A stretch of 43,749 nt of DNA from a virus. Made by a program: the position numbers and the translations under genes. Positions 26,835 to 35,443 of the stretch are shown here, one piece after another. The notes beneath the pieces were generated by a model. It was given only the letters and a program-made list of their open reading frames with translations, was not told where the DNA came from and did no database searches. Numbering within the stretch: position 1 is the stretch's first letter; every line of letters begins with the position of its first letter. The stretch spans positions 1 to 43,749 of IMG/VR virus record IMGVR_UViG_3300006844_000019. One strand, 5' to 3'.

Positions 26835-26843
26835 GCTGGGCTC

Positions 26844-27074
26844 CTAACTCGGGAAGGGATTGGCTCCGTTGGGCGCAGGCGGAGTATTCGAGCCGCGCGG
26901 ATGCAGCCCCGGAATATTGCCGGACGCCGACACACTCGGTTGTCCCGTGCCATTCGCGGCTTCTTGGCTCTGCCCCTGCTTGGGCTGGGCCGCCGAATCC
27001 GGCAGGAACTTGTGGTCGGTGGGAGTGAGGAAGGGCTGGATCGGGATAGCCCGACCCGGATAGGCGTAGCGCAT
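26844..27074 (-). CDS. Short Pro/Ser/Gln-rich protein
   Basis: A 76-residue low-complexity protein, probably disordered (QPKQGQSQEAANGTGQPSVSASGN). It lies between the basic 63-residue gene and the 123-residue gene downstream of the capsid gene. Could be a small decoration or assembly protein; nothing in the sequence shows this. Confidence 0.5.
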   Translation of the reverse strand: MRYAYPGRAIPIQPFLTPTDHKFLPDSAAQPKQGQSQEAANGTGQPSVSASGNIPGLHPRGSNTPPAPNGANPFPS

Positions 27075-27076
27075 TG

Positions 27077-27268
27077 TTATCCTCGCTTGGTCAGTTTGCC
27101 CTGTCGCGCGCGTTTGAACATCGACGCGGGGAGGGTGCCGCCAGCAGCCGCGAGTGCGGCATCATAGGAACCGGGAGACTTCTTCCCTGATTTGAGGGAA
27201 GCATCGTTGCCGGAGCGGACGCGCTTGATCTCGGCGCGCGCCTCGGGTTTGAACACTCGTTTCGGCAT
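27077..27268 (-). CDS. Small basic protein downstream of the capsid gene
   Basis: A 63-residue Lys/Arg-rich protein (MPKRVFKPEARAEIKRVRSG ... MFKRARQGKLTKRG). Strong basic character would allow nucleic acid binding. No family recognised. Separated from the capsid gene by a UUCG-capped hairpin. Confidence 0.55.
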   Translation of the reverse strand: MPKRVFKPEARAEIKRVRSGNDASLKSGKKSPGSYDAALAAAGGTLPASMFKRARQGKLTKRG

Positions 27269-27297
27269 GTGGACGATCCTTTGAAAGAGGGAGGAGA

Positions 27298-27315
27298 GGG
27301 GAGCCGAAGCTCCCC
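27298..27315 (-). terminator. UUCG-capped hairpin after the capsid gene
   Basis: On the minus strand GGGGAGC-TTCG-GCTCCCC forms a perfect 7-bp stem with a very stable UUCG tetraloop, 18 bases after the capsid stop. It is followed by a pyrimidine-rich tract rather than a clean U run, so it may be a partial terminator or an mRNA-stabilising 3' end that raises capsid expression over downstream genes. Confidence 0.6.
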
Positions 27316-27332
27316 ACTCCAGGGTTGTGTCG

Positions 27333-28373
27333 TTACGAGGACACGCTCGGCACGAAGTTATTCACTCCGGTGAGGACACCGCAGGAGGCTTCGGCACCGA
27401 CTTCGAGAGTCAGTTCTGCCACGACTTGTCCCACGACACTGTCGCCACGCCGACCCATCAGGTTGTGCTGGATGTCGCGCAACCACGCCGTTCTGACTTG
27501 CTCCTTTTCGAGCAACCAGATACGACCGGTGATGTCGTTGATGCCAGCCGCAGTCGCGGTACCGGCAGTCGCAGTAGCAGTGTTGGTGGACTTCGGCGAC
27601 CACCGATTCAACTGAATCGGGATGGCTCCGAATTCCGAGTCGTAGACGTTCACGGGCACAACCAGCTTCTTCTCATCCGCGTTGATGTAGCGGGTGTTCT
27701 TGCTGTTCGCCGAGAAGTTGCTGATCTGCCGCTTGTACGGCGCGTTCGCCACGATCAGGTTCGTGCTGCCACCAGCCAGATAAATCTGCTGGAGCATGTC
27801 GTTCATGTCCTTTTCGGCAAGAACGCCAGCATTCCCAGTCGTGCCGACGGTCGTGGTCCCCGAGTAGTTCGTGGACACGAACCGGTTCGTGGTGATGAGT
27901 TCCTCAAGGGACTTCATCACACGTCCACCGGACGTGGCCGACGTACCCGTGGTGGGCGTACCGTCGTTCATCAGCGCGCTCTCGATGTTGCGCTTCATCT
28001 GCTTCGTCTTCTTCTGGACCTGATACGCATACGCATCCGCAAAGCCTGTGGTGGCCACGGCGCGCATGGTTTCGGTCACTGCAACGTTCTGCAAGAAGAT
28101 TTCGCATTGGTTGTTCGGACGCGACGGAGCGGAATCGGTGGGCGCTTCCCAGTCGAGACCTTCCCCCACGCCACGAGTTGCGACGGCCGCGAGAGTGTCG
28201 AGATTCCACTCATGCAGCACGCCAGTGGCTCTGGTTCTGGACAGCGTGTCGAGCAGAGGCGTGTCGTCAGGCGAGATCATTGCGATCCAGCTTGCGAGAT
28301 CCTCTTTGACTACGCTGGTGTGGTCATACCCGCCATACAGGTATGTGCCAACGTTTCCAACGTTCGTAGACAT
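27333..28373 (-). CDS. Major capsid protein, SU10-type HK97 fold
   Basis: A 346-residue capsid protein with the SU10/DUF5309 pattern: KEDLASWIAMISPDDTPLLD near the start, then VLHEWNLDTL, GEGLDWEAP, NNQCEIFLQNVAVTETMRAV and a helix-rich spine-like segment QVQKKTKQMKRNIESALMND. A shell-forming HK97-fold protein is expected. Preceded by AGAGGAAC before the ATG. Encoded directly after the scaffold-like gene, as normal. Confidence 0.9.
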   Translation of the reverse strand: MSTNVGNVGTYLYGGYDHTSVVKEDLASWIAMISPDDTPLLDTLSRTRATGVLHEWNLDTLAAVATRGVGEGLDWEAPTDSAPSRPNNQCEIFLQNVAVTETMRAVATTGFADAYAYQVQKKTKQMKRNIESALMNDGTPTTGTSATSGGRVMKSLEELITTNRFVSTNYSGTTTVGTTGNAGVLAEKDMNDMLQQIYLAGGSTNLIVANAPYKRQISNFSANSKNTRYINADEKKLVVPVNVYDSEFGAIPIQLNRWSPKSTNTATATAGTATAAGINDITGRIWLLEKEQVRTAWLRDIQHNLMGRRGDSVVGQVVAELTLEVGAEASCGVLTGVNNFVPSVSS

Positions 28374-28385
28374 TTGTTCCTCTTG

Positions 28386-29501
28386 TTAGCGCCGAGGACC
28401 GAAAGTCGCTTCGTAAAGCGGATCTTTCTTGAGCAACTCGCCAATCGTGGCATGCGTGAATGCCTGCCCCGCTTGGTAATCGCCGCCAAGTTTGCGGCGA
28501 GCGAGTTCCGCGACCACAGCCGGATCTACTCCGGCTACGCTCGGGTCGGCTGCTTGTACTGGTGTTCCGGGTTGAGACGGCGACATTCCAGCGTGTGCCA
28601 TCGCGGCATTACGCTGCACAGTCGCGTCGGCGGCTTGTGTCTGCAAGTTCTGATGCGCGGCGACCTGAGCCTGCGCGCGGAATTCAGCCCATGCGTACTT
28701 CAACGCCGAGAGGTAATTACCTCCCTGCATGAGATTCGTGAACTCCTGGGCAACGCTAGGCGTGCTCTGGAGAAACACCTGCATCTCACCGGCGTAGTTG
28801 AACGCTTCGGGCGCATCCCGGCGCATAGCCAGTTCGGCCTCTTGCTGTGCTCTGATCGGCGCGTATTCTGCGGCAGCGGCTTGCCGGGCGGCGGCAGCCG
28901 ATTGTTCAGCGATTTCGCGCGCGAACTGAGCGAGAGGTGCGGAGTCTTCGAGACCCATCGAACTTGCGACTTGTTTCACCGTCCCATTCTGCGTCCAGTC
29001 AACGGACGGCAGGGGATACCGCTCTGCGGGGTTGACCCGAGGTGCGGCTCCGGGCGAGTTTCCCGGCACAAGAGGTGGCGTCGGACTCCACGGCTGCGGG
29101 GCGGCCACAGTCTGGAGGCGAGTTAGCTCGGCCTCAAGGGCGCTGACACGATCCATCGCGGCAGAGGCATACTGCAAAAGATTTGAGTAGCCCTGGTCCG
29201 CAGCGGACATGTCTCGATACTTGCCGTGAATCAGGCTCGGAGGTTGATTCACGGGCTCCTGCGATACCGGCGGTGCTTGCGGCACCGGCGGCGTGGCCGG
29301 AGGAGTTACGGCCTGCTGAGTCGGGGGCGGTGGCGCTTGAGGCGGCACCGGTTGGCCGGGCACGGGGAGAGGCTGCACACCGGCACCCATCTGCCCTATG
29401 GCGGCGAGTTCATTGAATTGCTGAGTGATTTCAGCGACCAAGTTTTGCTGCACTTGGCTGCGATTTTTGGTCGCGGCAGCTTCCAGCGGAGACGGTTCCA
29501 T
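28386..29501 (-). CDS. Scaffolding protein candidate
   Basis: A 371-residue protein between portal and capsid genes. A Pro/Gln-rich linker occupies residues about 42-85 and another 130-160. A predicted coiled coil follows (PLAQFAREIAEQSAAAARQAAAAEYAPIRAQQEAELAMRR), and the C-terminus is small and basic (YEATFGPRR). Position, helical content, low cysteine and the basic tail fit a scaffolding protein that assembles the procapsid. No sequence family is recognised. Confidence 0.7.
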   Translation of the reverse strand: MEPSPLEAAATKNRSQVQQNLVAEITQQFNELAAIGQMGAGVQPLPVPGQPVPPQAPPPPTQQAVTPPATPPVPQAPPVSQEPVNQPPSLIHGKYRDMSAADQGYSNLLQYASAAMDRVSALEAELTRLQTVAAPQPWSPTPPLVPGNSPGAAPRVNPAERYPLPSVDWTQNGTVKQVASSMGLEDSAPLAQFAREIAEQSAAAARQAAAAEYAPIRAQQEAELAMRRDAPEAFNYAGEMQVFLQSTPSVAQEFTNLMQGGNYLSALKYAWAEFRAQAQVAAHQNLQTQAADATVQRNAAMAHAGMSPSQPGTPVQAADPSVAGVDPAVVAELARRKLGGDYQAGQAFTHATIGELLKKDPLYEATFGPRR

Positions 29502-29531
29502 TTATCTTACCTTTCGAGAGGTCGGCTCTCG

Positions 29532-29897
29532 TCAGGACAGTGGGCCGTAATGGCCCATGTCGGTGCGATCTCGGAGGTCAACCGCGGCTCGGTTGTCCTC
29601 CTCCTGTTGCTCACGCTGGCGCTCATAGTCATCTATGTAGCGGGCTCCCATCGTTAGCAATTCTTCAAGGATGTTGATGCGAGCGCGCAAATACTCGTCC
29701 GTGTACAGAGTCGATCTGGTCGGAGCCGGATTGACCAACATAGCGGTCGCTGCGTGCTTGGCATCTTCAAATTGGGGTTGGTAAAACTTTTCCCACGCGG
29801 GGTGGCTTGTCCAAATGCGAAGGTACCCAGCGATCTCCGCCTTGACGGCCAATTCGACATCGGGCTCAAATGGAAGGAGCGAGTGATTGGGCGTCAT
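29532..29897 (-). CDS. Hypothetical protein between portal and scaffold
   Basis: A 121-residue acidic, helix-rich protein (DVELAVKAEIAGYLRIWTSHPAWEKFY, DEYLRARINILEELLTMGARYIDDYERQREQQEEDN). A portal-associated or assembly role is possible by position only. Confidence 0.65.
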   Translation of the reverse strand: MTPNHSLLPFEPDVELAVKAEIAGYLRIWTSHPAWEKFYQPQFEDAKHAATAMLVNPAPTRSTLYTDEYLRARINILEELLTMGARYIDDYERQREQQEEDNRAAVDLRDRTDMGHYGPLS

Positions 29898-29941
29898 TGA
29901 GTTACGGCCCTAGTTCCTTGCATATTCCGTGCCAATCCTTT

Positions 29942-31876
29942 CTAGCCGATCATCGTCCCCGAGGCTGGGCCGGAGGGCATCCCGCCGCCCATCAGGGGGA
30001 GTAGACCTTGTGCATCGCCGGGCATCTGTTGTGCGGTCATGCCCTGCTGCCCCAGCATTTGCTGCATTTGGGGCTGTTTCTGGATGATCTCGTTGACGTT
30101 GCGGAAGCCGAACGTCCGCAGCATGTGCCGCAGGAAGTTCGTCATGTTAAACGCACCGGCGAGATAGGGCTGCGCACCCGCGAGTACCTGGAACATCGTC
30201 AGGAGGTTGGCCTTGTCGGCCTCGCGAGAGATCGACATGGTCGAGCCGACGGCGCGCGCGACGTACTGCTTATTCAGCACGGAGGCGTCGATCTCCATGC
30301 GCGAGTCCTTGATCGGCTCCTGCGTGACCGGATCGATGATCGCGGAGTCGCCGAGAATGGTGACAGTGCGCGGGAGCGAGAGCCACTGGTGGTTCATCGA
30401 GGTGTACATATTCGCCAGTTGCTCAAGGTAGTAGGTGTCGTAGAGGACGCTTTCGAGCATGAGACGCGTGCCCGAGGCTTCGCGCCGAATCATGACCTCG
30501 CGGGCGGTCTGGCGGTCAGATCCCCCACCACCCATACCCATGACGGTGTCTTCCATCACGCCGGTGCCCATCTGCATGAAGTTCCACGCCATGCGCGTCA
30601 TCTGGTCGCCGACGGCGAGGGTGCGGAAGTCCTGCTGGAGCGGACGGATTGCGGAGTCGAGGTCGGAACCGGGAGGCGCTTCGACGCGCAGCAAGCGGCC
30701 AGGACCCACCCACATATTGCGCGGGTTCACGCCCATGTTCGGGTTGTAGATCATGACCGGGTGCGTGAGGTAGTCCGCGGCGTCGAGTTGGTGGTTGATG
30801 AAGCGGTTCGCGATGATCTGCAACTGGTACGCGATCTCGGCCTTGCCGGGGGCGTAGAAGTAGTGTGGATCCGGGGTCGGCGAGTACTTGATGAAGGGCT
30901 TCTGCCGGTGCTCGAAGGGGTTGTCCACGGCGCGCATCACATAGTTGTCGTTCGCGATGCTGATGACGACGTTCGTGGCTCCGCCGAAGTGCCCGGCGAA
31001 CTCGCTCGGGATCGTGCCCCACATCTCGATGATTTCCACGGGTCGGGTGTAGGGGTCGCGGTCGTACCGCACATTGCTGACGCCGAGGCGCGTGTCGAAG
31101 CGCCGGATGAGTTGGTCCGCGCCGGTGGAGATGGGACCGCCGTCTGTACGCATGCGCTCGACTTCTTCGCGACTGAAAACATTGCCGCCTTCATCAGAGG
31201 CGAGGAAGCGGCATTCGTCGTAGTCGAGGTAGTAGCGCACGAGACACCACTGCATACCCTGGTTGCCGTTGATGTCGATGTACAAGGGTTGCGGGAAGAA
31301 GTCGAGGAGATCGACGGGCTTGTAATTGGGGCCGTCGAAGGTGACGACGCGCTTCTTCATGAGCGTACGCACTGTCTGCGAATCGAGAGGCAGCTTCTTG
31401 AAGTCGGTGGCTGTCACCACCTCGGACCGCTTGTGCCACATTACTTGGCTGATGGCCGTCCCGTAGAGGTTAGCGCAAAGGAAGGTGCGGATCTCTTTCT
31501 GGAGAATGTCGGAGTCGAGAAGCTGGGCGTTGACGAGACCTTCTTGCCTGCGTGCTTCGGGCTCGTCGTCCGGGCCGAAGCCGTGAAAACTGACGATGGG
31601 CCAGCCCGCGAAGGCGGTGGCGTACTTACGCGCGACATCCGATTGGATGGTCGAGAAGATGAGGGGCAGCCACACGTTGTTTTTCGTGGGCGTGTAGTTG
31701 CCGGTGGTGAGACCGCGCCACAAGTCGTACCAGCCGGGCAGTTGCCGCTTGAATCGCTCCGCATATCGCTCGGATGCACCCTTGCGAGCGCGCACGAGGT
31801 TGAGAAGCTGCTCGCGGAACTGCGGGCCGGATTCGACGCGGAGGAAGTAGGATTGGCCGGTCTGCTGGAGAGCCAT
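29942..31876 (-). CDS. Portal protein
   Basis: A 644-residue portal of podovirus type. The N-terminal domain (PGWYDLWRGLTTGNYTPTKNNVWLPLIFSTIQSDVARKYATAF) and a central region with PFIKYSPTPDPHYFYAPGKAEIAYQLQIIANRFINHQLDA are typical of portals, including the long helix after PGKAE. The C-terminus is Gln/Met/Gly-rich (GLLPLMGGGMPSG). The ATG at 31876 shares its A with the preceding TGA (TGATG); an upstream ATG at 31900 is less likely. Forms the DNA entry/exit vertex with the terminase. Confidence 0.9.
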   Translation of the reverse strand: MALQQTGQSYFLRVESGPQFREQLLNLVRARKGASERYAERFKRQLPGWYDLWRGLTTGNYTPTKNNVWLPLIFSTIQSDVARKYATAFAGWPIVSFHGFGPDDEPEARRQEGLVNAQLLDSDILQKEIRTFLCANLYGTAISQVMWHKRSEVVTATDFKKLPLDSQTVRTLMKKRVVTFDGPNYKPVDLLDFFPQPLYIDINGNQGMQWCLVRYYLDYDECRFLASDEGGNVFSREEVERMRTDGGPISTGADQLIRRFDTRLGVSNVRYDRDPYTRPVEIIEMWGTIPSEFAGHFGGATNVVISIANDNYVMRAVDNPFEHRQKPFIKYSPTPDPHYFYAPGKAEIAYQLQIIANRFINHQLDAADYLTHPVMIYNPNMGVNPRNMWVGPGRLLRVEAPPGSDLDSAIRPLQQDFRTLAVGDQMTRMAWNFMQMGTGVMEDTVMGMGGGGSDRQTAREVMIRREASGTRLMLESVLYDTYYLEQLANMYTSMNHQWLSLPRTVTILGDSAIIDPVTQEPIKDSRMEIDASVLNKQYVARAVGSTMSISREADKANLLTMFQVLAGAQPYLAGAFNMTNFLRHMLRTFGFRNVNEIIQKQPQMQQMLGQQGMTAQQMPGDAQGLLPLMGGGMPSGPASGTMIG

Positions 31877-32448
31877 CAGATTTGCACCTTGGCGAACCAA
31901 TCAGGGAAGCTGAGTGGGAGGATTTCGCCGTTCACGCCGACGATGCCGCCGTGTTGCTGAGTGAATTGGAAGAGTTCGCGTGTCAAGAGTACATCATCGA
32001 GGCAATAGTTGAAGATTCTGCCCCACTGACCATGATCGATCATCGTGGGAACGTCGGAACCTATGCCGCTCTTGCCTTTACCGAGGGTTCTTTGAGCACA
32101 TTCCCCGAGGGAGTAGCCCCGCTTGGGGCCGACGCGCCCTTCGAGGGCCTCGCGGATGAGTTGGTGGAGGTCCAAGTGGGCCTTGACGGTGAGTTTACGC
32201 CCGTGCAGCCCCTCGACCACCGGCACGTCGAAGTTGACGCCGTTGAAGGAGAGAACGAGATCGGCCTCCTCCAGCATCGAGACAGCCCCTTCGAGGGTGT
32301 CGTCATCGAAGATGTAGGGGCGGCCGTCCTGTGAGGACCACCCGATGAGCGCGGAGATCCCGCCTTTCCCTTCGAGGAGGGCGCGCCAGCCTTGTTCGAG
32401 GTCCTGAGCGAGTTCGCGGGTTTCGAGGTCAAAAGTAACGACGTTCAA
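31876..32448 (-). CDS. DEDDy RNase H-like exonuclease in the packaging cluster
   Basis: A 190-residue 3'-5' exonuclease-fold protein. Motif I is TFDLETREL (D7, E9), motif II FNGVNFD (N69, D74), and motif III YCLDD (Y148, D152), a Y-x3-D arrangement of the DEDDy type, similar to YprB-like RNase H domains. The start is taken as TTG at 32448 because it overlaps the HNH stop (TTGA) and puts motif I at the N-terminus, as usual for the family; an ATG at 32499 would extend back into the HNH gene. It lies between terminase and portal, an odd place. Confidence 0.8.
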   Translation of the reverse strand: MNVVTFDLETRELAQDLEQGWRALLEGKGGISALIGWSSQDGRPYIFDDDTLEGAVSMLEEADLVLSFNGVNFDVPVVEGLHGRKLTVKAHLDLHQLIREALEGRVGPKRGYSLGECAQRTLGKGKSGIGSDVPTMIDHGQWGRIFNYCLDDVLLTRELFQFTQQHGGIVGVNGEILPLSFPDWFAKVQI

Positions 32449-32735
32449 GATTTGCCACGCCTTTTTAAGTGGGTACGAATACGATGGCAATTCGAGCAAA
32501 CTAAATCACACTTTTCGATTTCAGCTAGAAGTGTGGCTATGCTCCACATTGCCCCATTAGCAAGATTGAATTTTTTGATGCCGCGGACATGATCGAAGTC
32601 CATAACGTAATATGGGTATTCCTTCCCACAATCTACGCACGGATTTTTCTTAAATTGCCTGATGAGAGCGCGCCGTTGGGCTTGGTAACGTTTACTGCAG
32701 GCATTTATTGCAGCACGACGTTGGGCAGATTTCAT
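32445..32735 (-). CDS. Free-standing HNH endonuclease
   Basis: A 96-residue HNH nuclease: CVDC at 33-36, the active-site segment MDFDHVRG with H49, and CSNCH at 80-84 before a basic tail. The start overlaps the terminase stop (ATGA) and its stop overlaps the next start (TTGA). The gene is visibly more AT-rich than both neighbours, a sign of separate origin. Small HNH enzymes beside terminases are often homing endonucleases; in some phages they assist cos cleavage during packaging. Which applies here is not decided. Confidence 0.88.
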   Translation of the reverse strand: MKSAQRRAAINACSKRYQAQRRALIRQFKKNPCVDCGKEYPYYVMDFDHVRGIKKFNLANGAMWSIATLLAEIEKCDLVCSNCHRIRTHLKRRGKS

Positions 32736-34495
32736 CGTGGGTAATCTTCCGGGTGATCTGCGGGTTGATAGTCGTCGTAGAGTTCCGCCATTTGCGGACG
32801 GCGACCATTTTTCATGAGGTATTCGGTGTCAAGCATCTCTTGGATGATGCGGCTCTTGATGACATCGTCGCCGGGCTGCACGGGCACGGGCGGCTGCGGA
32901 TCGGAGGAGGAGGATCCCGCCGGACGGCCGCGCCAGCCCTCATTGCGCCAGACATCCGCGCACGCATCGGCGCAGTCGTCGAAGCGTGAGTAGCCGATCC
33001 CTGTCATTTCCTCAATGAGCCAGGGGAGGTGGCCCGCGTCTTCGCAGAGACGGACGAGGCCTTCGAGCCAATAGTTCGCGGAGACACGGAGGCGCACCGC
33101 CTTGCGGACGCCGCCGCGGTTGATCTGGACGATGTTCGGGATGCGCAGGCCCGCTGACTGGATGATGTCGATGAGGTGGCGGCGGTACGCACCCTCTTTG
33201 CCGCCGATCTCGACCTCGTCGGTGAGGAGATGCACGCGATAGCCGCGCGAGCGGTAGGTCTGCATCAGGTTGATAAGTTGAGTGTCGAAGTCCTCAGCGC
33301 GCCAGTTGGCGGAGGCGAGGAGCCGGTCGAGGTAGACGATGCCGGTGGGGCGGAAGTCGTGGCCGAAAGCGGCAATCACGCTGCGATCCCCGCGTCCCCG
33401 GCGCTCTTCGTTCTTGAATGCGGTGTCGATGTGGATGGTGATGTACTCGAAGCGCGGGACATCCTTGCGAGGGATGATGAGTTCGCGGCACTGCTCGTAG
33501 GTGAGGTCCATGTGTTCACCTTCGCGGGGGTTGCCCATCATCTGCGCGGCGAATCCGACGGGGTCTTCTCGTTCGAGGTCGTTGAGTTTGCGGTCGTGGA
33601 AGCCTGCTTCCGGTAGGACGGGCTCGCCCTTCGGGTAGTTTCGAGTATTGCTACGGTCTCGTGCAGCGAGAAAGTAGACGTGCCATCGGCCTTTAGGGTA
33701 GGAGCGGTAGGCCGGGTGCCCTGTCCAGGTGGCCACGCCTTCGGTCTCAAGGGCTGTTTGGATAACGTCGTCGTCGCGATAACAGGTACCTTCAAACCCG
33801 ACAAAAGAATCAGGGCGAATAGCAAACTTGATGGATCGGTGGGCAGCATTGGCGCTATCAATCGCCACTCTCCCTTCTTTCAGCTTCTCTTCGGTGAGCG
33901 GGTCGTCCATGTTGTAGAGGAGGGGATGGAAACCGGTGATTCCTGTTTCGACGCCGAACGTTCCAATGGAGGGTTCGGTGCTTCCAGTTGAGGTCCGGTA
34001 GGCCGTCTCGATCTCTTCTTTCGTCCAGGTCCGGTCGGGATGGAACCAGTTCCCGTAGAACCACACGAAACGGGCGTTCTCGTCCGTCCCGGTGATGATC
34101 TCCTTGATGGGCGCGAGGAATTTCTGCGCCTTCTTGTGCGTCTCGCTGCCGATGTTCGCCGTGAGGTTGGGCTCGTCGAGCATGCAGTAGGTGGGAAGGC
34201 CCTTCGAGACGGTGTTCGTCTTGCCGAACCCGCGGAAGAGCCAGGACATCATGTAGCGTTGCTCGATGATGCCTTGCGCGCGATCCTTCTTCCATTCGTC
34301 TATGTTCCATTGGACCCAGTCGCAATACTTGCGGTGCTCGCGGACAGTGAGCCAGGGCAGGTTGCCGGGTTTGCGACACCAGTAGATGTAGCCAAGCGCG
34401 AACCGCACGAAGTTCCAGTAGGAGTGTTTGTGGCGGCCGTGAACACAGGAGTTGGCTAGGATTTCCCGCTCGGCTTCGAGCGGCCAGGGCTTCAC
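32732..34495 (-). CDS. terL: Terminase large subunit
   Basis: DNA-packaging motor of 587 residues. The ATPase domain has a Walker A-like SWLFRGFGKTNT (R88 to T93) and a Walker B-like LLYNMDDPLTEE (D197, D198). The nuclease domain starts at YITIHIDTAF (D357) with a second acidic site VHLLTDEVE and a third SRFDDCADACAD. The C-terminal 60 residues are Pro/Asp-rich. GTG start overlapping the previous stop (GTGA). Confidence 0.93.
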   Translation of the reverse strand: MKPWPLEAEREILANSCVHGRHKHSYWNFVRFALGYIYWCRKPGNLPWLTVREHRKYCDWVQWNIDEWKKDRAQGIIEQRYMMSWLFRGFGKTNTVSKGLPTYCMLDEPNLTANIGSETHKKAQKFLAPIKEIITGTDENARFVWFYGNWFHPDRTWTKEEIETAYRTSTGSTEPSIGTFGVETGITGFHPLLYNMDDPLTEEKLKEGRVAIDSANAAHRSIKFAIRPDSFVGFEGTCYRDDDVIQTALETEGVATWTGHPAYRSYPKGRWHVYFLAARDRSNTRNYPKGEPVLPEAGFHDRKLNDLEREDPVGFAAQMMGNPREGEHMDLTYEQCRELIIPRKDVPRFEYITIHIDTAFKNEERRGRGDRSVIAAFGHDFRPTGIVYLDRLLASANWRAEDFDTQLINLMQTYRSRGYRVHLLTDEVEIGGKEGAYRRHLIDIIQSAGLRIPNIVQINRGGVRKAVRLRVSANYWLEGLVRLCEDAGHLPWLIEEMTGIGYSRFDDCADACADVWRNEGWRGRPAGSSSSDPQPPVPVQPGDDVIKSRIIQEMLDTEYLMKNGRRPQMAELYDDYQPADHPEDYPR

Positions 34496-34608
34496 TTCTT
34501 GAGGAGTCTTTTGACCGCGAAGTAGCCGAGGGAGAGGCCGACGCCTTGCAGGATCGCTCCGAAGATGGAGGAGATGACCTGGGCAACGAACATCATGTAG
34601 AGATCCAT
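34492..34608 (-). CDS. 38-residue single-span membrane protein
   Basis: Starts MDLYMMFVAQVISS and consists of one hydrophobic helix (residues about 5-32) ending in KRLLKK. The ATG lies one base after the preceding TAA and the stop overlaps the terminase GTG. The longer open frame upstream is a shadow of the DUF2158 gene. Function unknown. Confidence 0.6.
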   Translation of the reverse strand: MDLYMMFVAQVISSIFGAILQGVGLSLGYFAVKRLLKK

Positions 34609-34609
34609 G

Positions 34610-34870
34610 TTACACCTGGGTGCGTTTGAGGGTAGCGGAGGGGAAGACTGCGAGTTGCAGCATGCCGTCATCCGTGAACCACGCGCATTGTGTGAGGGAG
34701 ACTTCCTCGCGGAAGTCGGTTTTGACAACAGTCATCGGAGGACCGCCGCTGGCGAGAACGGCAACGTTCCCGACGGCGAAGGTCGGGAACGCTTCGTTCA
34801 TCTTCTTGATTTCCTTCTCGATGCCAGGGTCTTTATCGGAACAACCGGGGTCGCCGCAGTTGCAGGCCAT
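34610..34870 (-). CDS. DUF2158-like protein with an extra Cys-rich N-terminus
   Basis: An 86-residue protein. The segment FAVGNVAVLASGGPPMTVV, then CAWF and VFPSATLK follow the DUF2158 pattern (GdvV.LkSGGP.MTV...C.WF...F...L), a small beta domain of unknown function. The first 12 residues (CNCGDPGCSD) add a Cys cluster not normally part of the domain, possibly metal binding. Confidence 0.75.
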   Translation of the reverse strand: MACNCGDPGCSDKDPGIEKEIKKMNEAFPTFAVGNVAVLASGGPPMTVVKTDFREEVSLTQCAWFTDDGMLQLAVFPSATLKRTQV

Positions 34871-34883
34871 ATTGTCCTTTCGC

Positions 34884-35435
34884 TTAGAGAGGGAGGAAAC
34901 GGACCTCGTAGCGCGGGAGCGCCTGATACGAGAGTGCGTAATCGGGGTTGAACACGATTTCCACGCGGTACTCGAAGCCGGAATCGGAGTGAATGGTCAC
35001 ATTGTTCGAGGCTTGCGGGATGTAGACCGAGGCGAGGGCGCAAACAGAGGTGCTGGCGCTGCCTCCGCCGACGGGATCGCTGTCGGGGCCGTTGGCGAGG
35101 TTGCTTCCGTCGGTATTCGCGACCACGAAGCACGGATCGCCGTAACCTTTGACGCCGAAGGTGTTGATGAGGACCACAGGAGCGTCGGGATTCGCGGAAA
35201 AGAGCGAATCCGAGAGCGAAATCACACCATCGACGGAATTGATCGAGGCGACGGGCACGGAAACGCTCGCGTGCTTGCCGCCGCGCGCCTTCGGGCCGAA
35301 ATACTGGTCAGGATCGCCCTTTTTGGAGGGATGTTCGCAGACCTGGGCGGGCGCGGAGACGGGGGAAGAGTCGTCAGAACAGCCAACCGACCCGGAGAGG
35401 AAGGCAGCAGTGAACAGAATGGACAGGAATTTCAC
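34884..35435 (-). CDS. Putative lipoprotein
   Basis: A 183-residue protein with a signal peptide: MKFLSILFTAAFLSG, then SVGC19. Cys19 is the likely lipidation site although the -3 position is Ser rather than Leu, so the lipobox is imperfect. The mature part is Ser/Asp-rich and beta-like with three more cysteines. GTG start with AGGAG upstream. Possibly a surface protein made during infection, for example for superinfection exclusion; role is inference. Confidence 0.65.
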   Translation of the reverse strand: MKFLSILFTAAFLSGSVGCSDDSSPVSAPAQVCEHPSKKGDPDQYFGPKARGGKHASVSVPVASINSVDGVISLSDSLFSANPDAPVVLINTFGVKGYGDPCFVVANTDGSNLANGPDSDPVGGGSASTSVCALASVYIPQASNNVTIHSDSGFEYRVEIVFNPDYALSYQALPRYEVRFLPL

Positions 35436-35443
35436 GATTTCTC

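Noticed and set aside
30008-31960. Long plus-strand open frame of 650 codons opposite the portal gene
   Set aside because: It mirrors the portal coding strand in a GC-rich genome; composition is His/Val/Glu-rich shadow sequence with no family features.
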